A stretch of 64,000 bases of DNA, taken from NCBI RefSeq assembly GCF_040947875.1, contig NZ_JBFRXN010000001.1, forward strand, positions 992,001-1,056,000. The letters run 5' to 3'. Every line of letters begins with the position of its first letter. The stretch's first letter is position 1. Source of the DNA: Pseudomonas sp. MYb118 (GTDB lineage Bacteria; Pseudomonadota; Gammaproteobacteria; Pseudomonadales; Pseudomonadaceae). The position numbers and the translations under genes are program-made. The notes beneath the pieces were generated by a model. That model did not search any database and was not told the DNA's origin. It saw only the letters and a program-made list of their open reading frames with translations. This document shows positions 55,079-63,269 of this stretch, one piece after another.

Positions 55079-56350
55079 ATGTTGGTGACTTCGAAGGTTC
55101 CGCTCGCCGAGCCCGTGTCGGCTGCTGAAACAACGCCGCCTGTACGTCCTTGCAGGCCTGCGAGCCCACCGCACAACCCGCCGTCGCTGTGGATGGCGAT
55201 AATCTGCATCGTGCTGGTGGCGTTGACGCTGCGGCCCGCCATCGTCTCGGTCGGCCCCTTGTTGCCAGGAATCATCGAGGACTTTGGCCTGTCCCACACG
55301 CAGGCATCGCTTCTGACGGCCATTCCGACGTTGCTGATGGGCTTGATGGCGCTGCCGACACCTTGGCTGGCGCGGCGGTTTGGCCGTGACGCGGTCATCC
55401 TCGGTGCGCTGGTCGTGCTGTTCGCGGCGACCGGGCTGCGCGCTGTTGCCGGGTCGATCGGCGTTCTGTTTCTGACCACCGTCGGGATCGGCGCCGGTAT
55501 TGCGGTGGCGGGGGCGTTGCTGGCGGGATTCGTCAAAGGTGGTTATCCGAAACACGCAGCGTTGCTGATGAGCCTGTATGCCACGGCACTGGCGCTGGGC
55601 AGCACGATAGCCGCTGCCGCTACGGGCCCGATTACCACGGCTGCGGCAAGTTGGCGGCTGGGCGCGAGTTTTTGGATGTTGCCCGTGATCATCGCCATCG
55701 CCGCCTGGTTTTACATCAGGCGCCAGGGCACCGCGGATGGCCGGGGAGCAACGGCAGCGATCAGCTATCCGATGCCCGTGCGTATCCCGACGGCCTGGCT
55801 GATCGCACTGTTCTTCGCCTGCAACAACATCATTTTCTATGCCTTCATTTCATGGACGGCACCGATGTATGTCGAGTTCGGCAGGTCGACCACTTGCGCC
55901 GGGTTGATCCTGGCCGGTTTCACCCTGGCATTCATGATCTCCAATCCGTTGTTCGGGGTGCTCAGCCGTAACGAAGATCGCCGCGTGGCGTTGGCCGTCA
56001 GTTCCGCCATCGCTCTGCTCGGCACTCTGACACTGGCCCTGGATCCCGATGCAATGCCCATGGTCTCGGTGCCGTTGATCGCGTTCGGCACGGGAGGAGC
56101 CTTCACGCTGGCCTTGACCTTGCCTCTGGACAACACCGAAAACGCCGAACAAGCGAATGCCTGGAACGCGTTCGTGTTGCTGTTCAGCTACGTCATCGCG
56201 GCAGCCGGACCTCTATTGATGGGTTACCTGCGTGATCTGACCGGCGGCTTCAACCTGCCCTTGTGGCTGATGGTCGGGGTCAGTGTGGTGATGTTGGGCA
56301 CTACACCGCTGCTGAAACCCAGCCATCATCGGCGCCACGTTGCGGATTGA
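55079..56350 (+). CDS. MFS transporter, CynX/NimT-like
   Basis: This 423-aa protein has 12 transmembrane segments after a hydrophilic N terminus of about 38 residues. ALTLRPAIVSVGPLLPGI, LTAIPTLLMGLMALPTPWLARRFGR and the RLGASFW loop are typical of the CynX/NimT (cyanate/2-nitroimidazole) branch. It is probably an exporter for the electrophiles or products handled by this cluster; it follows the NemA-like gene by 62 nt. Confidence 0.88.
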   Translation: MLVTSKVPLAEPVSAAETTPPVRPCRPASPPHNPPSLWMAIICIVLVALTLRPAIVSVGPLLPGIIEDFGLSHTQASLLTAIPTLLMGLMALPTPWLARRFGRDAVILGALVVLFAATGLRAVAGSIGVLFLTTVGIGAGIAVAGALLAGFVKGGYPKHAALLMSLYATALALGSTIAAAATGPITTAAASWRLGASFWMLPVIIAIAAWFYIRRQGTADGRGATAAISYPMPVRIPTAWLIALFFACNNIIFYAFISWTAPMYVEFGRSTTCAGLILAGFTLAFMISNPLFGVLSRNEDRRVALAVSSAIALLGTLTLALDPDAMPMVSVPLIAFGTGGAFTLALTLPLDNTENAEQANAWNAFVLLFSYVIAAAGPLLMGYLRDLTGGFNLPLWLMVGVSVVMLGTTPLLKPSHHRRHVAD

Positions 56351-56391
56351 TCAAAGTGGGCATTCTGATGGCCTGCGTGTGCACACGGTGG

Positions 56392-57021
56392 TTACTCGAA
56401 AGCATTGACCACCATCAGTGTGCCGAAAATCATCAGTACGCCGCCGGTCATGCGTTTGCCCCAGACTGCCGCTCCTGGCCTGGCCAGTCTGGTCGCCATG
56501 GTTTTCGCCGTCACGGCGTAAGCGCTCGACACCAGGAGTTTGATCAATACGAACAGCAGGATCAGTGAGAGCAGGGCACCCAGGTTCGAGTCTTTCGGGT
56601 TGCCGACAAATTGCGGCAACAAGGACGAGAAAAACAGAATCGCCTTGGGATTGCTGATGCCGACCATGAACGATTTGCCCCAGAGCGTCGGCAGGGGTTC
56701 GCGCGGCACCGCCTGTGCGGTGTTGACTCGGTTGCTGCTCGCCAGCCGCAGTTGCTGCAAACCCAGCCACAGCAGGTAAGCAGCACCGGCGATTTTGACC
56801 AGCGTGAAGACGCGTGGGTTGGCCAGCAGCAAGGCGTCGATGCCCAGCAGTGAACAACTGGCGAGTATCGCAATCGCAGCCAGGTCGCCGGTGAGAATCC
56901 AGATGGCACGTTTGGCGCCATAGACCAGCGCGTTGTTGATCAGAAAAATGGTAGACGGTCCTGGTGAACCCACCTGGACGGCCGCAATCAGCGCGAAGAG
57001 TGAATAGTCGGTCAGAGACAT
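56392..57021 (-). CDS. LysE/RhtB-family amino-acid exporter
   Basis: This 209-aa inner-membrane protein has about six transmembrane segments; GSPGPSTIFLINNALVYG at the start and GISNPKAILFFSSLLPQFV are hallmarks of LysE/RhtB exporters of amino acids and derivatives. It is divergent from the MocR gene at 57121 across a 99-bp gap carrying AAGTGG repeats, so the MocR protein is its probable regulator. Confidence 0.92.
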   Translation of the reverse strand: MSLTDYSLFALIAAVQVGSPGPSTIFLINNALVYGAKRAIWILTGDLAAIAILASCSLLGIDALLLANPRVFTLVKIAGAAYLLWLGLQQLRLASSNRVNTAQAVPREPLPTLWGKSFMVGISNPKAILFFSSLLPQFVGNPKDSNLGALLSLILLFVLIKLLVSSAYAVTAKTMATRLARPGAAVWGKRMTGGVLMIFGTLMVVNAFE

Positions 57022-57051
57022 GCTGGGCTCGTGGTCAATCCGGTCGGTGGG

Positions 57052-57077
57052 AAGTGGCCATTTTCCGTGTAAAGTGG
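57052..57077. promoter_or_regulatory. Paired AAGTGG repeats, possible MocR operator
   Basis: AAGTGG occurs at 57052-57057 and 57072-57077, exactly 20 bp (two helical turns) apart, in the LysE/MocR divergent gap. MocR proteins often bind spaced direct repeats. The repeats are short and the reading is uncertain. Confidence 0.42.
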
Positions 57078-57120
57078 ATTACCGAGCAGGGCCATTTGCA
57101 GCGAATTGGTATGGACCATT

Positions 57121-58581
57121 ATGAGCAAGGGTAAATACACGTCCGGTGTTGATCTGCCGTTGCCAGCGCAAACGGGCGGTGCGACGAAGCAGGAGCGCGC
57201 CTATCACACCTTGCGTGATGCGATCCTCAATGGCCTGTTACAAGGCGCGCAACGATTGCCGTCTACCCGGGCACTCGCGCAACGTTGGGGGATTGCGCGC
57301 GGTACCGTGGAAAGCGTTTTTGAGCGCTTGCAACTGGAGGGATACATCGTGCGCAAGGTAGGCTCCGGCAGCCATGTGTGCGCAGTCATCCCCGACAGCT
57401 ACCAGAGGGCAATCAACGATAATCGGACGTCACATGACACGCAGCCGGCCAAAATGCACGACGTGCCCCAGCGACCGCCACCCGCACATCAGGCGCAGGT
57501 GGGCGTGCCTTTCGTCGCGCGCCTGGCCAATCCGCGACTGATCGTCCCGGCTGAATGGGCGGCGCATCTGCAACGGGCGATGGCGGCGATGACGCCCGAG
57601 CAGATGTGTCGTGTCGAGCCGCAAGGGACGCTGGCCCTGCGTGAACAGATCGCCAGCTATCTGCGCCTCCATCGCGGTATCGACTGCCATGCCGGTCAGT
57701 TGCTCATCACCAACGGCATTCGCCATGGCATCGACCTGGTGGCGCGTGCTGTGCTCCAACCCGGCGATTACGTGTGTGTCGAGGACCCTGGCTATCCCGC
57801 CGCCCACCGGATTTTCGAGGAGGCGGGTGCCAACCTGGTGCACGTTCCCATTGATCACGAAGGGCTGGATTTGCGCGACCTGCCCGATTCAATCGAGTGC
57901 CGTCTGGCCTACGTGACGCCTGCCCATCAGTCACCGCTGGGCGTGATCATGTCCGCCACGCGACGCCTTGAACTTCTGGACTGGGCCCAGCGCCAGAGCG
58001 CCTGGATCATCGAGGACGACTACGACAGTGAGTTCAACTACCAGAGTGCGCCGCTGCCCGCGCTGAAATCCATCGACTCGATGCAGCGTGTCGTCTACTG
58101 CGGGAGCTTCAACCAGGCGCTGTTTTCCAACCTGCGGCTGGGCTACCTGCTGGCGCCGCCGGAACTGCACCAGCGCATCCTCGCCTTGTGGCATACCGTC
58201 GGGCGCAGTGTGGGCGTGTCGGAACAGTTGGGGCTGGCGCATTACATGAGTAGGCCCGGTTTTCTGCGGCATATGCGCCGTTCCCGGCAGGAGTATCTGA
58301 CGTTGCGTGACATCGTGCTCGAAACCCTCAAGGCGCAAGCGCCCGGGCGTTATCGAGTCAGTGGCGAGCACGCGGGTTTTCATTTTGTGCTGTGGCTGTT
58401 ACCGGATCAGGATGAAGACGCCCTGATCGACGGCGCGCGCAAGTTTGGATTGACCCTTCAGCCTCTTCGCCATTCCTGTCGTGAGATCAACCTGGCGCCT
58501 GCGTTCGTGCTCGGTTTTGCCGCGTTGACTCGGGCACAGGCCAGACACGCTGCGCAAAAACTTGCGCAACTGCTGCGCTGA
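57121..58581 (+). CDS. MocR-type regulator lacking the PLP lysine
   Basis: This 486-aa fusion has a GntR winged helix (residues about 24-85, LPSTRALAQRWGIARGTVESVF) and an aminotransferase-fold domain. The region that should carry the Schiff-base lysine reads YCGSFNQALFSNLRLGY, where family members have Ser-Lys; the Lys is Gln332 (CAG, 58114-58116). Other PLP contacts (DDYDSEFNYQ) remain. It may therefore bind another ligand or PLP non-covalently. ATG 57121 was chosen. It is divergent from the LysE exporter. Confidence 0.9.
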   Translation: MSKGKYTSGVDLPLPAQTGGATKQERAYHTLRDAILNGLLQGAQRLPSTRALAQRWGIARGTVESVFERLQLEGYIVRKVGSGSHVCAVIPDSYQRAINDNRTSHDTQPAKMHDVPQRPPPAHQAQVGVPFVARLANPRLIVPAEWAAHLQRAMAAMTPEQMCRVEPQGTLALREQIASYLRLHRGIDCHAGQLLITNGIRHGIDLVARAVLQPGDYVCVEDPGYPAAHRIFEEAGANLVHVPIDHEGLDLRDLPDSIECRLAYVTPAHQSPLGVIMSATRRLELLDWAQRQSAWIIEDDYDSEFNYQSAPLPALKSIDSMQRVVYCGSFNQALFSNLRLGYLLAPPELHQRILALWHTVGRSVGVSEQLGLAHYMSRPGFLRHMRRSRQEYLTLRDIVLETLKAQAPGRYRVSGEHAGFHFVLWLLPDQDEDALIDGARKFGLTLQPLRHSCREINLAPAFVLGFAALTRAQARHAAQKLAQLLR

Positions 58582-58769
58582 ATCACCGCCCGTGGTCACG
58601 GGGCTATCAAGAAAATGCGCAATCTCGGGCATCTCGCCCCCGGTCCCGCAAGCATCGTGTAGATTTAAACCGTAGCCATCGAGCATGGGACGCGAGATGC
58701 AGGCTTGATCGGCGTTGCACACGCCGTTTCGAATAATAAGAAAAAACTGATGCGTCCGGGAGACAGGCC

Positions 58770-59768
58770 ATGAGCGCGATGTCGGTCCAGCAAAAACCTC
58801 ACCCAGCAGGTTTACAGAGCGTTTCCGTGTGCGACGCCAGCGTGTTGGCGAACTCTTTATCGGACTGGCAGCAACAATATCTGCAGATCAGCCCCGGGCG
58901 ATTCGCAGGTTCGGTGACCGAGATTTCCGTGGGGGTGGTGCAGATCTTCCGCGAGGTGATCAATCAGGCCGTGGATCAGCATGGGCAGACCCTGCCTGGC
59001 AAGTTTGCCCTGGGCATTCCCATCGCATTGCGTGGTCACGGTTACTGGTGTGGCCAAGCGCTCGATTGCATTGATTCAGTGTTCTTTCTGCGGCCGGATG
59101 CCGAGCTCAAATTCAAGACGCCGGGTTATTCCGATATCTATGGTGCATCCGTCGATGTTGCAGCGTTCAGGACTTATTCCCTGGACGATGAGTTCGACGA
59201 AAAAAACCTGATCGCACAGACCCGCGAAGTCAGTGCGCTGGCACCCGAAAAATGCGCGGCTTTCAGAGATCGGTTCGACAGTTTCTTTCGTGCCGTCGAG
59301 ACCAACCCTCTCATTCTCGAGTCGGCGCCAGCCAGAAAACAACTGACCTTCGACATCATGCAGTTACTCCTTGGCATGACCGCGGACTTGCCCGTGTCCA
59401 AGCGCTCTCATGCCGAGCAGTTCATCCATCGTCACGTGGTAGACAGTGCGCGCGATTATATTCTTTCGAGAAAAAGTGAAGCGCTGACGGTGACCGATTT
59501 ATGCGAAGGGCTGCGCACCAGTCATCGTTCGTTGCACTACGCCTTCAATAAAGTCCTGGGTATCAGCCCCGTAACTTATCTGCGCTACATCCGTTTGAAC
59601 GGCGTCAGGGCGGAGCTGGTGTCCAGTGCCAGGCCGATCCGGGTGAGTGAAGTGGCCGCAAAGTGGGGCTTCTGGCACATGGGCATGTTCAGCGTCTACT
59701 ACAAACACCTGTTTGGTGAACGGCCGTCCGACACCCTGAGAAATCATCGTACTGTCGCCATGACTTGA
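58770..59768 (+). CDS. EutR-like AraC-family regulator
   Basis: This 332-aa protein resembles EutR: the early LSDWQQQYLQISPGRF and VQIFREV region, and a C-terminal AraC DNA-binding domain (about residues 225-325; EGLRTSHRSLHYAF, YLRYIRLNGVR, WGFWHMGMFS). EutR senses ethanolamine with B12. No ethanolamine ammonia-lyase genes are present, so the target is likely the SDR and permease genes that follow on the same strand. The inducer is unknown; an amino alcohol is one possibility. Confidence 0.87.
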   Translation: MSAMSVQQKPHPAGLQSVSVCDASVLANSLSDWQQQYLQISPGRFAGSVTEISVGVVQIFREVINQAVDQHGQTLPGKFALGIPIALRGHGYWCGQALDCIDSVFFLRPDAELKFKTPGYSDIYGASVDVAAFRTYSLDDEFDEKNLIAQTREVSALAPEKCAAFRDRFDSFFRAVETNPLILESAPARKQLTFDIMQLLLGMTADLPVSKRSHAEQFIHRHVVDSARDYILSRKSEALTVTDLCEGLRTSHRSLHYAFNKVLGISPVTYLRYIRLNGVRAELVSSARPIRVSEVAAKWGFWHMGMFSVYYKHLFGERPSDTLRNHRTVAMT

Positions 59769-59850
59769 AAACCCAATTTTTAAACAGCGTGCCGGGTGTA
59801 ACGACCTGCGTATGACGGGATCGCTTTGTTCAAAAAAACCGGAGGGCAAC

Positions 59851-60645
59851 ATGAGTAAGTTACACGGCAAAGTGGCGTTGATTACCGGGGCTTCAAAAGG
59901 AATGGGTAAATCCCACGCCAGTATTTACGCCAAGTACGGGGCCAACTTGATCCTGGTTGATCTTGACGAATCCATTCATCAGGTGGCGGCCGAAATCCAG
60001 AACACCTACGGCGTTCAAGTGCTTGCGCAAGTCGGTGATGTGACCGATCCGCAGTCCATGCGCCTGATCGCCGAAACCGGCATGAAGCGTTTTGGCCAGT
60101 TGAACGCGCTGGTCTGCAATGCGGGCGTTTGCCGTCTTGCGAAGTTTCTCGACTCCAGCGACGCCGATCTCGATCTGCACATCGACGTCAACGTCAAAGG
60201 TGCCTGGCATAGCGCACGGGCGGTTCTGCCGCACATGATCGACTCCGGCGGGGGGACCGTGGTCGTCATGTCATCGGTCACCGGTGACATGACTGCCGAC
60301 CCGGGAGAGGTGGCCTATGCCTTGTCCAAGTCCGCGCTGATCGGCTTTACCAAAGCCTTGGCGGTGGAGATGGCCCCCCATCACATTCGGGTCAACGCCA
60401 TTTGCCCGGGCTTTATCTGGACGCCGATGGCCGAACAGGTCGCCAGGCAGGTCAATCCGCAAGATCCGAAGTCGGTGCTCGATGAGCTGGCCACGGCCAT
60501 CCCCATGAAACGCCTCGGCAGGCCCGATGAAATCGGTGAGTTATCGGCGTTTCTCGCCTCCGACGAGTCCAGTTACATCAACGGTGCGCAAATCGTCATC
60601 GACGGTGCCAGCACACTTCCCGAAACGGTCAGCATCGGCATGTAA
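59851..60645 (+). CDS. Short-chain dehydrogenase/reductase
   Basis: This 264-aa classical SDR has TGASKGMG for cofactor binding, VCNAGV, catalytic Ser in MSSVTG and YALSK, and a specificity C terminus ending in PETVSIGM. LVDLDE after beta-2 suggests NAD. GGAGGG precedes ATG 59851. It lies between the EutR-like regulator and the APC permease; it would oxidise an imported hydroxylated compound. Confidence 0.92.
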   Translation: MSKLHGKVALITGASKGMGKSHASIYAKYGANLILVDLDESIHQVAAEIQNTYGVQVLAQVGDVTDPQSMRLIAETGMKRFGQLNALVCNAGVCRLAKFLDSSDADLDLHIDVNVKGAWHSARAVLPHMIDSGGGTVVVMSSVTGDMTADPGEVAYALSKSALIGFTKALAVEMAPHHIRVNAICPGFIWTPMAEQVARQVNPQDPKSVLDELATAIPMKRLGRPDEIGELSAFLASDESSYINGAQIVIDGASTLPETVSIGM

Positions 60646-60727
60646 GAAACGTTGCGGTTTCAGCAGGGACGCTACGACATCGACCCCATTGCACAAATCA
60701 TAAAAATAAAAGAGTGGAGCTTTTGTG

Positions 60728-62134
60728 ATGACAGAGCTAGCCGAATCCCTGCATGAAAACGCGCCTTCAACGAGCGAAAAACTCACAGGCAATCTGGGCA
60801 CCTGGCAGATTGCCTTGCTGGTGATTGCCGCCGCAGCACCCCTGGGCGCCGTTCTCACGGCCGCCCCCATCGGGTTCCAGCTCGGTAATGGTCCGGGGCT
60901 CGCCGGCACATTTCTGGTGGCGGGAATCCTGATGGTCTGCTTTTCGATGGGCTATGGCGAGTTGATCAGGGCCATTCCAGGCGCCGGCGCATTCTACAAA
61001 TACCTGTCGGTGGTGTTCGGGCCCCGAGTCGGTGTGGGAGCAGCCTGGGTGGCACTGGCCTCCTATCTGGCAATTACCATTGCCCTGGCGATTGTGTCCG
61101 GCTACTACACCCATTTGACCCTGAAAACCTTTGGCGTGGACCTTGGCTGGACGACATGGACGGTGGTGTTCATGGCGCTGACGTCCTACCTGGGGCGGGC
61201 GAATATTGATTGTGCCGCGAAGATCCTGGTGCCATTGGTGCTGGCAGAGTTCTTCATGCTGTTTTTGCTGGGTATCTCCATTTTCATGGACAAGGGACTC
61301 TCGGCTTTTCCCGTTGAGGCGGTATCAATGCAAGCCGTAACGGCGCCTGGCATGGGCGTCGGGCTGATGGTCGCACTGGCTGCGTTCCTGGGTGTCGAGT
61401 CTGCGGCGCTCTATGCAATGGAAGCCCGGCGGCCGGAAAAATCCATCCCGGGTGCCACGCGTCTCGCGGTGGCATTGGTGGCAGTCGCCTACTTTGTAAT
61501 CATCTGGCTGATCGTCGGTGGTATCGGGGCAGGGGCGATCAAGGGCGAAGCGGCAACGGCTCAAGGCGAACTGATCATCAACCTGTTCTCGACGCGCCTG
61601 GGCGCCACAACGGCAACCCTTGTTTCGATCATGTTGTGTACGAGCAACTTTGCCTGTTTGTTGTCCCTGCACAATGCGGCAACTCGCTACGTGCATGTCC
61701 TGGCCAAGGATCAACATTTGCCGAAGGTGCTGTCGAACATCCATCCCCGGAGAAACTCCCCGGCCAACGCGAGCCTTCTGGTCACCGTGTTGGTTGCAGC
61801 CTGCATTGCCATCCCGACGTTGTTGGGCTACGACGCGTTCGTTTTCCTTTTCCCGGTCACGCTGGCGTTGGCAACGCTGGGGCTCATCGGTCTCCAGGCA
61901 TTCATTTCGCTCGCGGTCGTTGCCCATTTCAACAAAGTTGGTGATCGCCGCTACCTCAAGGTCCTGATCAGCCCGTTGGTGGCACTGCTGGGGCTGGGGT
62001 GCGCGGTGTATCTGATCTACGAGAATTACGGACTGCTGACCGGGAGTGAGTCAGGATGGGTGAATGGCACACCGTTGTTTCTGGTGGTGCTGTTCTTTTA
62101 CGGCGTGATGAAAGGGTCTTCCCGCAATGCTTGA
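60728..62134 (+). CDS. APC-family permease
   Basis: This 468-aa inner-membrane permease has 12 transmembrane segments. LGTWQIALLVIAAAAPLGAV, GYGELIRAIPGAGAFYKYLS and LGVESAALYAMEARRPEKSIP are typical of the amino acid-polyamine-organocation family. It imports a compound that the adjacent SDR probably metabolises. GTGGAG precedes ATG 60728. It lies 82 nt downstream of the SDR, in the EutR-like locus. Confidence 0.9.
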   Translation: MTELAESLHENAPSTSEKLTGNLGTWQIALLVIAAAAPLGAVLTAAPIGFQLGNGPGLAGTFLVAGILMVCFSMGYGELIRAIPGAGAFYKYLSVVFGPRVGVGAAWVALASYLAITIALAIVSGYYTHLTLKTFGVDLGWTTWTVVFMALTSYLGRANIDCAAKILVPLVLAEFFMLFLLGISIFMDKGLSAFPVEAVSMQAVTAPGMGVGLMVALAAFLGVESAALYAMEARRPEKSIPGATRLAVALVAVAYFVIIWLIVGGIGAGAIKGEAATAQGELIINLFSTRLGATTATLVSIMLCTSNFACLLSLHNAATRYVHVLAKDQHLPKVLSNIHPRRNSPANASLLVTVLVAACIAIPTLLGYDAFVFLFPVTLALATLGLIGLQAFISLAVVAHFNKVGDRRYLKVLISPLVALLGLGCAVYLIYENYGLLTGSESGWVNGTPLFLVVLFFYGVMKGSSRNA

Positions 62135-62237
62135 TTGAGCCTTTCGCCACACGCATTGGCACCGCATCGGGTCAAGTCGCGCGTTGTGACTGCAATGACT
62201 GATGCGGTGATGAGACGAGGGTGGTTAACCGGGGCGC

Positions 62238-63137
62238 TCAAGCGTCGCCACCCTTGAACGCGCTCAAGCTCAAGTCCACGAAGCTGCGCACTTTGGGGTC
62301 CATGTAGCGGCTCGAAGCGAAGACGGCGTGGACGGGGGCAGGGACCTCCGCCCACCCGGGCAGCACGCAGGATAACCTGCCGTCGGCCACATACGGCTCA
62401 GCCATGAAACGAGGCAATTGCGCGATTCCCAGGCCTTCGAGCGCGAGATTCTTCGCCGCGATCGTGCTGTTGACGGCACAGCGCGGGGTGGCCGTGACTT
62501 TCTCCAGGTTCGCGCCGTTCACCAGGCTCCAGTTTGAGCGGCCGCGCGTTGTCTTCATGATCAGGTCGTGCTGCTTCAGATCGCTGACAGCAGTAATCCC
62601 AGGCCCTCGCTTCAAGTAATCAGGGGTCGCGTACAGCCCGTAGGACACCTCGCCCAGCTTGCGCGCCGAAAGTCCTGAATCCTCGAGTGTGCCGACGCGA
62701 ATGGCAACATCGAAGCCTTCATGAATGATGTCGACCAAACGGTTGGTGTATTCCGCCTCCACCGTCACCTTCGGGGCCTGGCGCAGGAATGCGGCGATCC
62801 AGCGGTCCACGACCATGGTGCCGAACTCAGAACCGGCGGTGATTTTAAGCAGCCCTTTCGGCTCCCTGGATTGCTGCGCCACGGCCGCTTCAGCGGCCTC
62901 GGCGGCAGTCAGGATGCACATGGCGCGTTCGAAGTAGTCGCGTCCGACTTCCGTCACGCTCAGCCGGCGCGTGGAGCGGATGAGCAATTGTGCGCCGAGC
63001 TTTTCTTCCATGCGGCGCACGATGCGGCTGACTCGAGCCTTATCCGTGCCAAGTCGGTCCGCTGCCGTCGTGAAAGAGCCATCGGTGACGACGGCGGCGA
63101 AGACTCTCATTTCCGGTAAATCAATTGATGTGTTCAT
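62238..63137 (-). CDS. LysR-family transcriptional regulator
   Basis: The 299-aa protein has a winged helix-turn-helix (residues about 8-66, LGTDKARVSRIVRRMEE) and an effector domain of the group with IRSTRRLSVTEVG. ATG 63137 gives the usual N-terminal length; the frame remains open further upstream opposite the next gene. It is divergent from the oxidoreductase at 63270 across 132 bp with a perfect palindrome, so it probably controls that gene. Confidence 0.9.
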   Translation of the reverse strand: MNTSIDLPEMRVFAAVVTDGSFTTAADRLGTDKARVSRIVRRMEEKLGAQLLIRSTRRLSVTEVGRDYFERAMCILTAAEAAEAAVAQQSREPKGLLKITAGSEFGTMVVDRWIAAFLRQAPKVTVEAEYTNRLVDIIHEGFDVAIRVGTLEDSGLSARKLGEVSYGLYATPDYLKRGPGITAVSDLKQHDLIMKTTRGRSNWSLVNGANLEKVTATPRCAVNSTIAAKNLALEGLGIAQLPRFMAEPYVADGRLSCVLPGWAEVPAPVHAVFASSRYMDPKVRSFVDLSLSAFKGGDA

Positions 63138-63203
63138 GGACAACAGTCTGTGACTTTGGACTCCATTTATCAATCGACCGAGCGAATCTACAGTGCGCCC
63201 CAG

Positions 63204-63217
63204 GCACCACGTGGTGC
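63204..63217. promoter_or_regulatory. Perfect 14-bp palindrome in the LysR/oxidoreductase gap
   Basis: GCACCACGTGGTGC lies 66 nt upstream of the LysR start and 52 nt upstream of the oxidoreductase start. It does not show T-N11-A, so the binding protein is uncertain. Confidence 0.4.
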
Positions 63218-63269
63218 TGAACGTCTCTCGGCGCACTACCGCCGAATTGCCATAGAAGGAAGATTCAAG

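Noticed and set aside
58588..58601. CCCGTGGTCACGGG palindrome after the MocR gene as a terminator
   Set aside because: The loop is only two bases, there is no T-tract and the stem is short.
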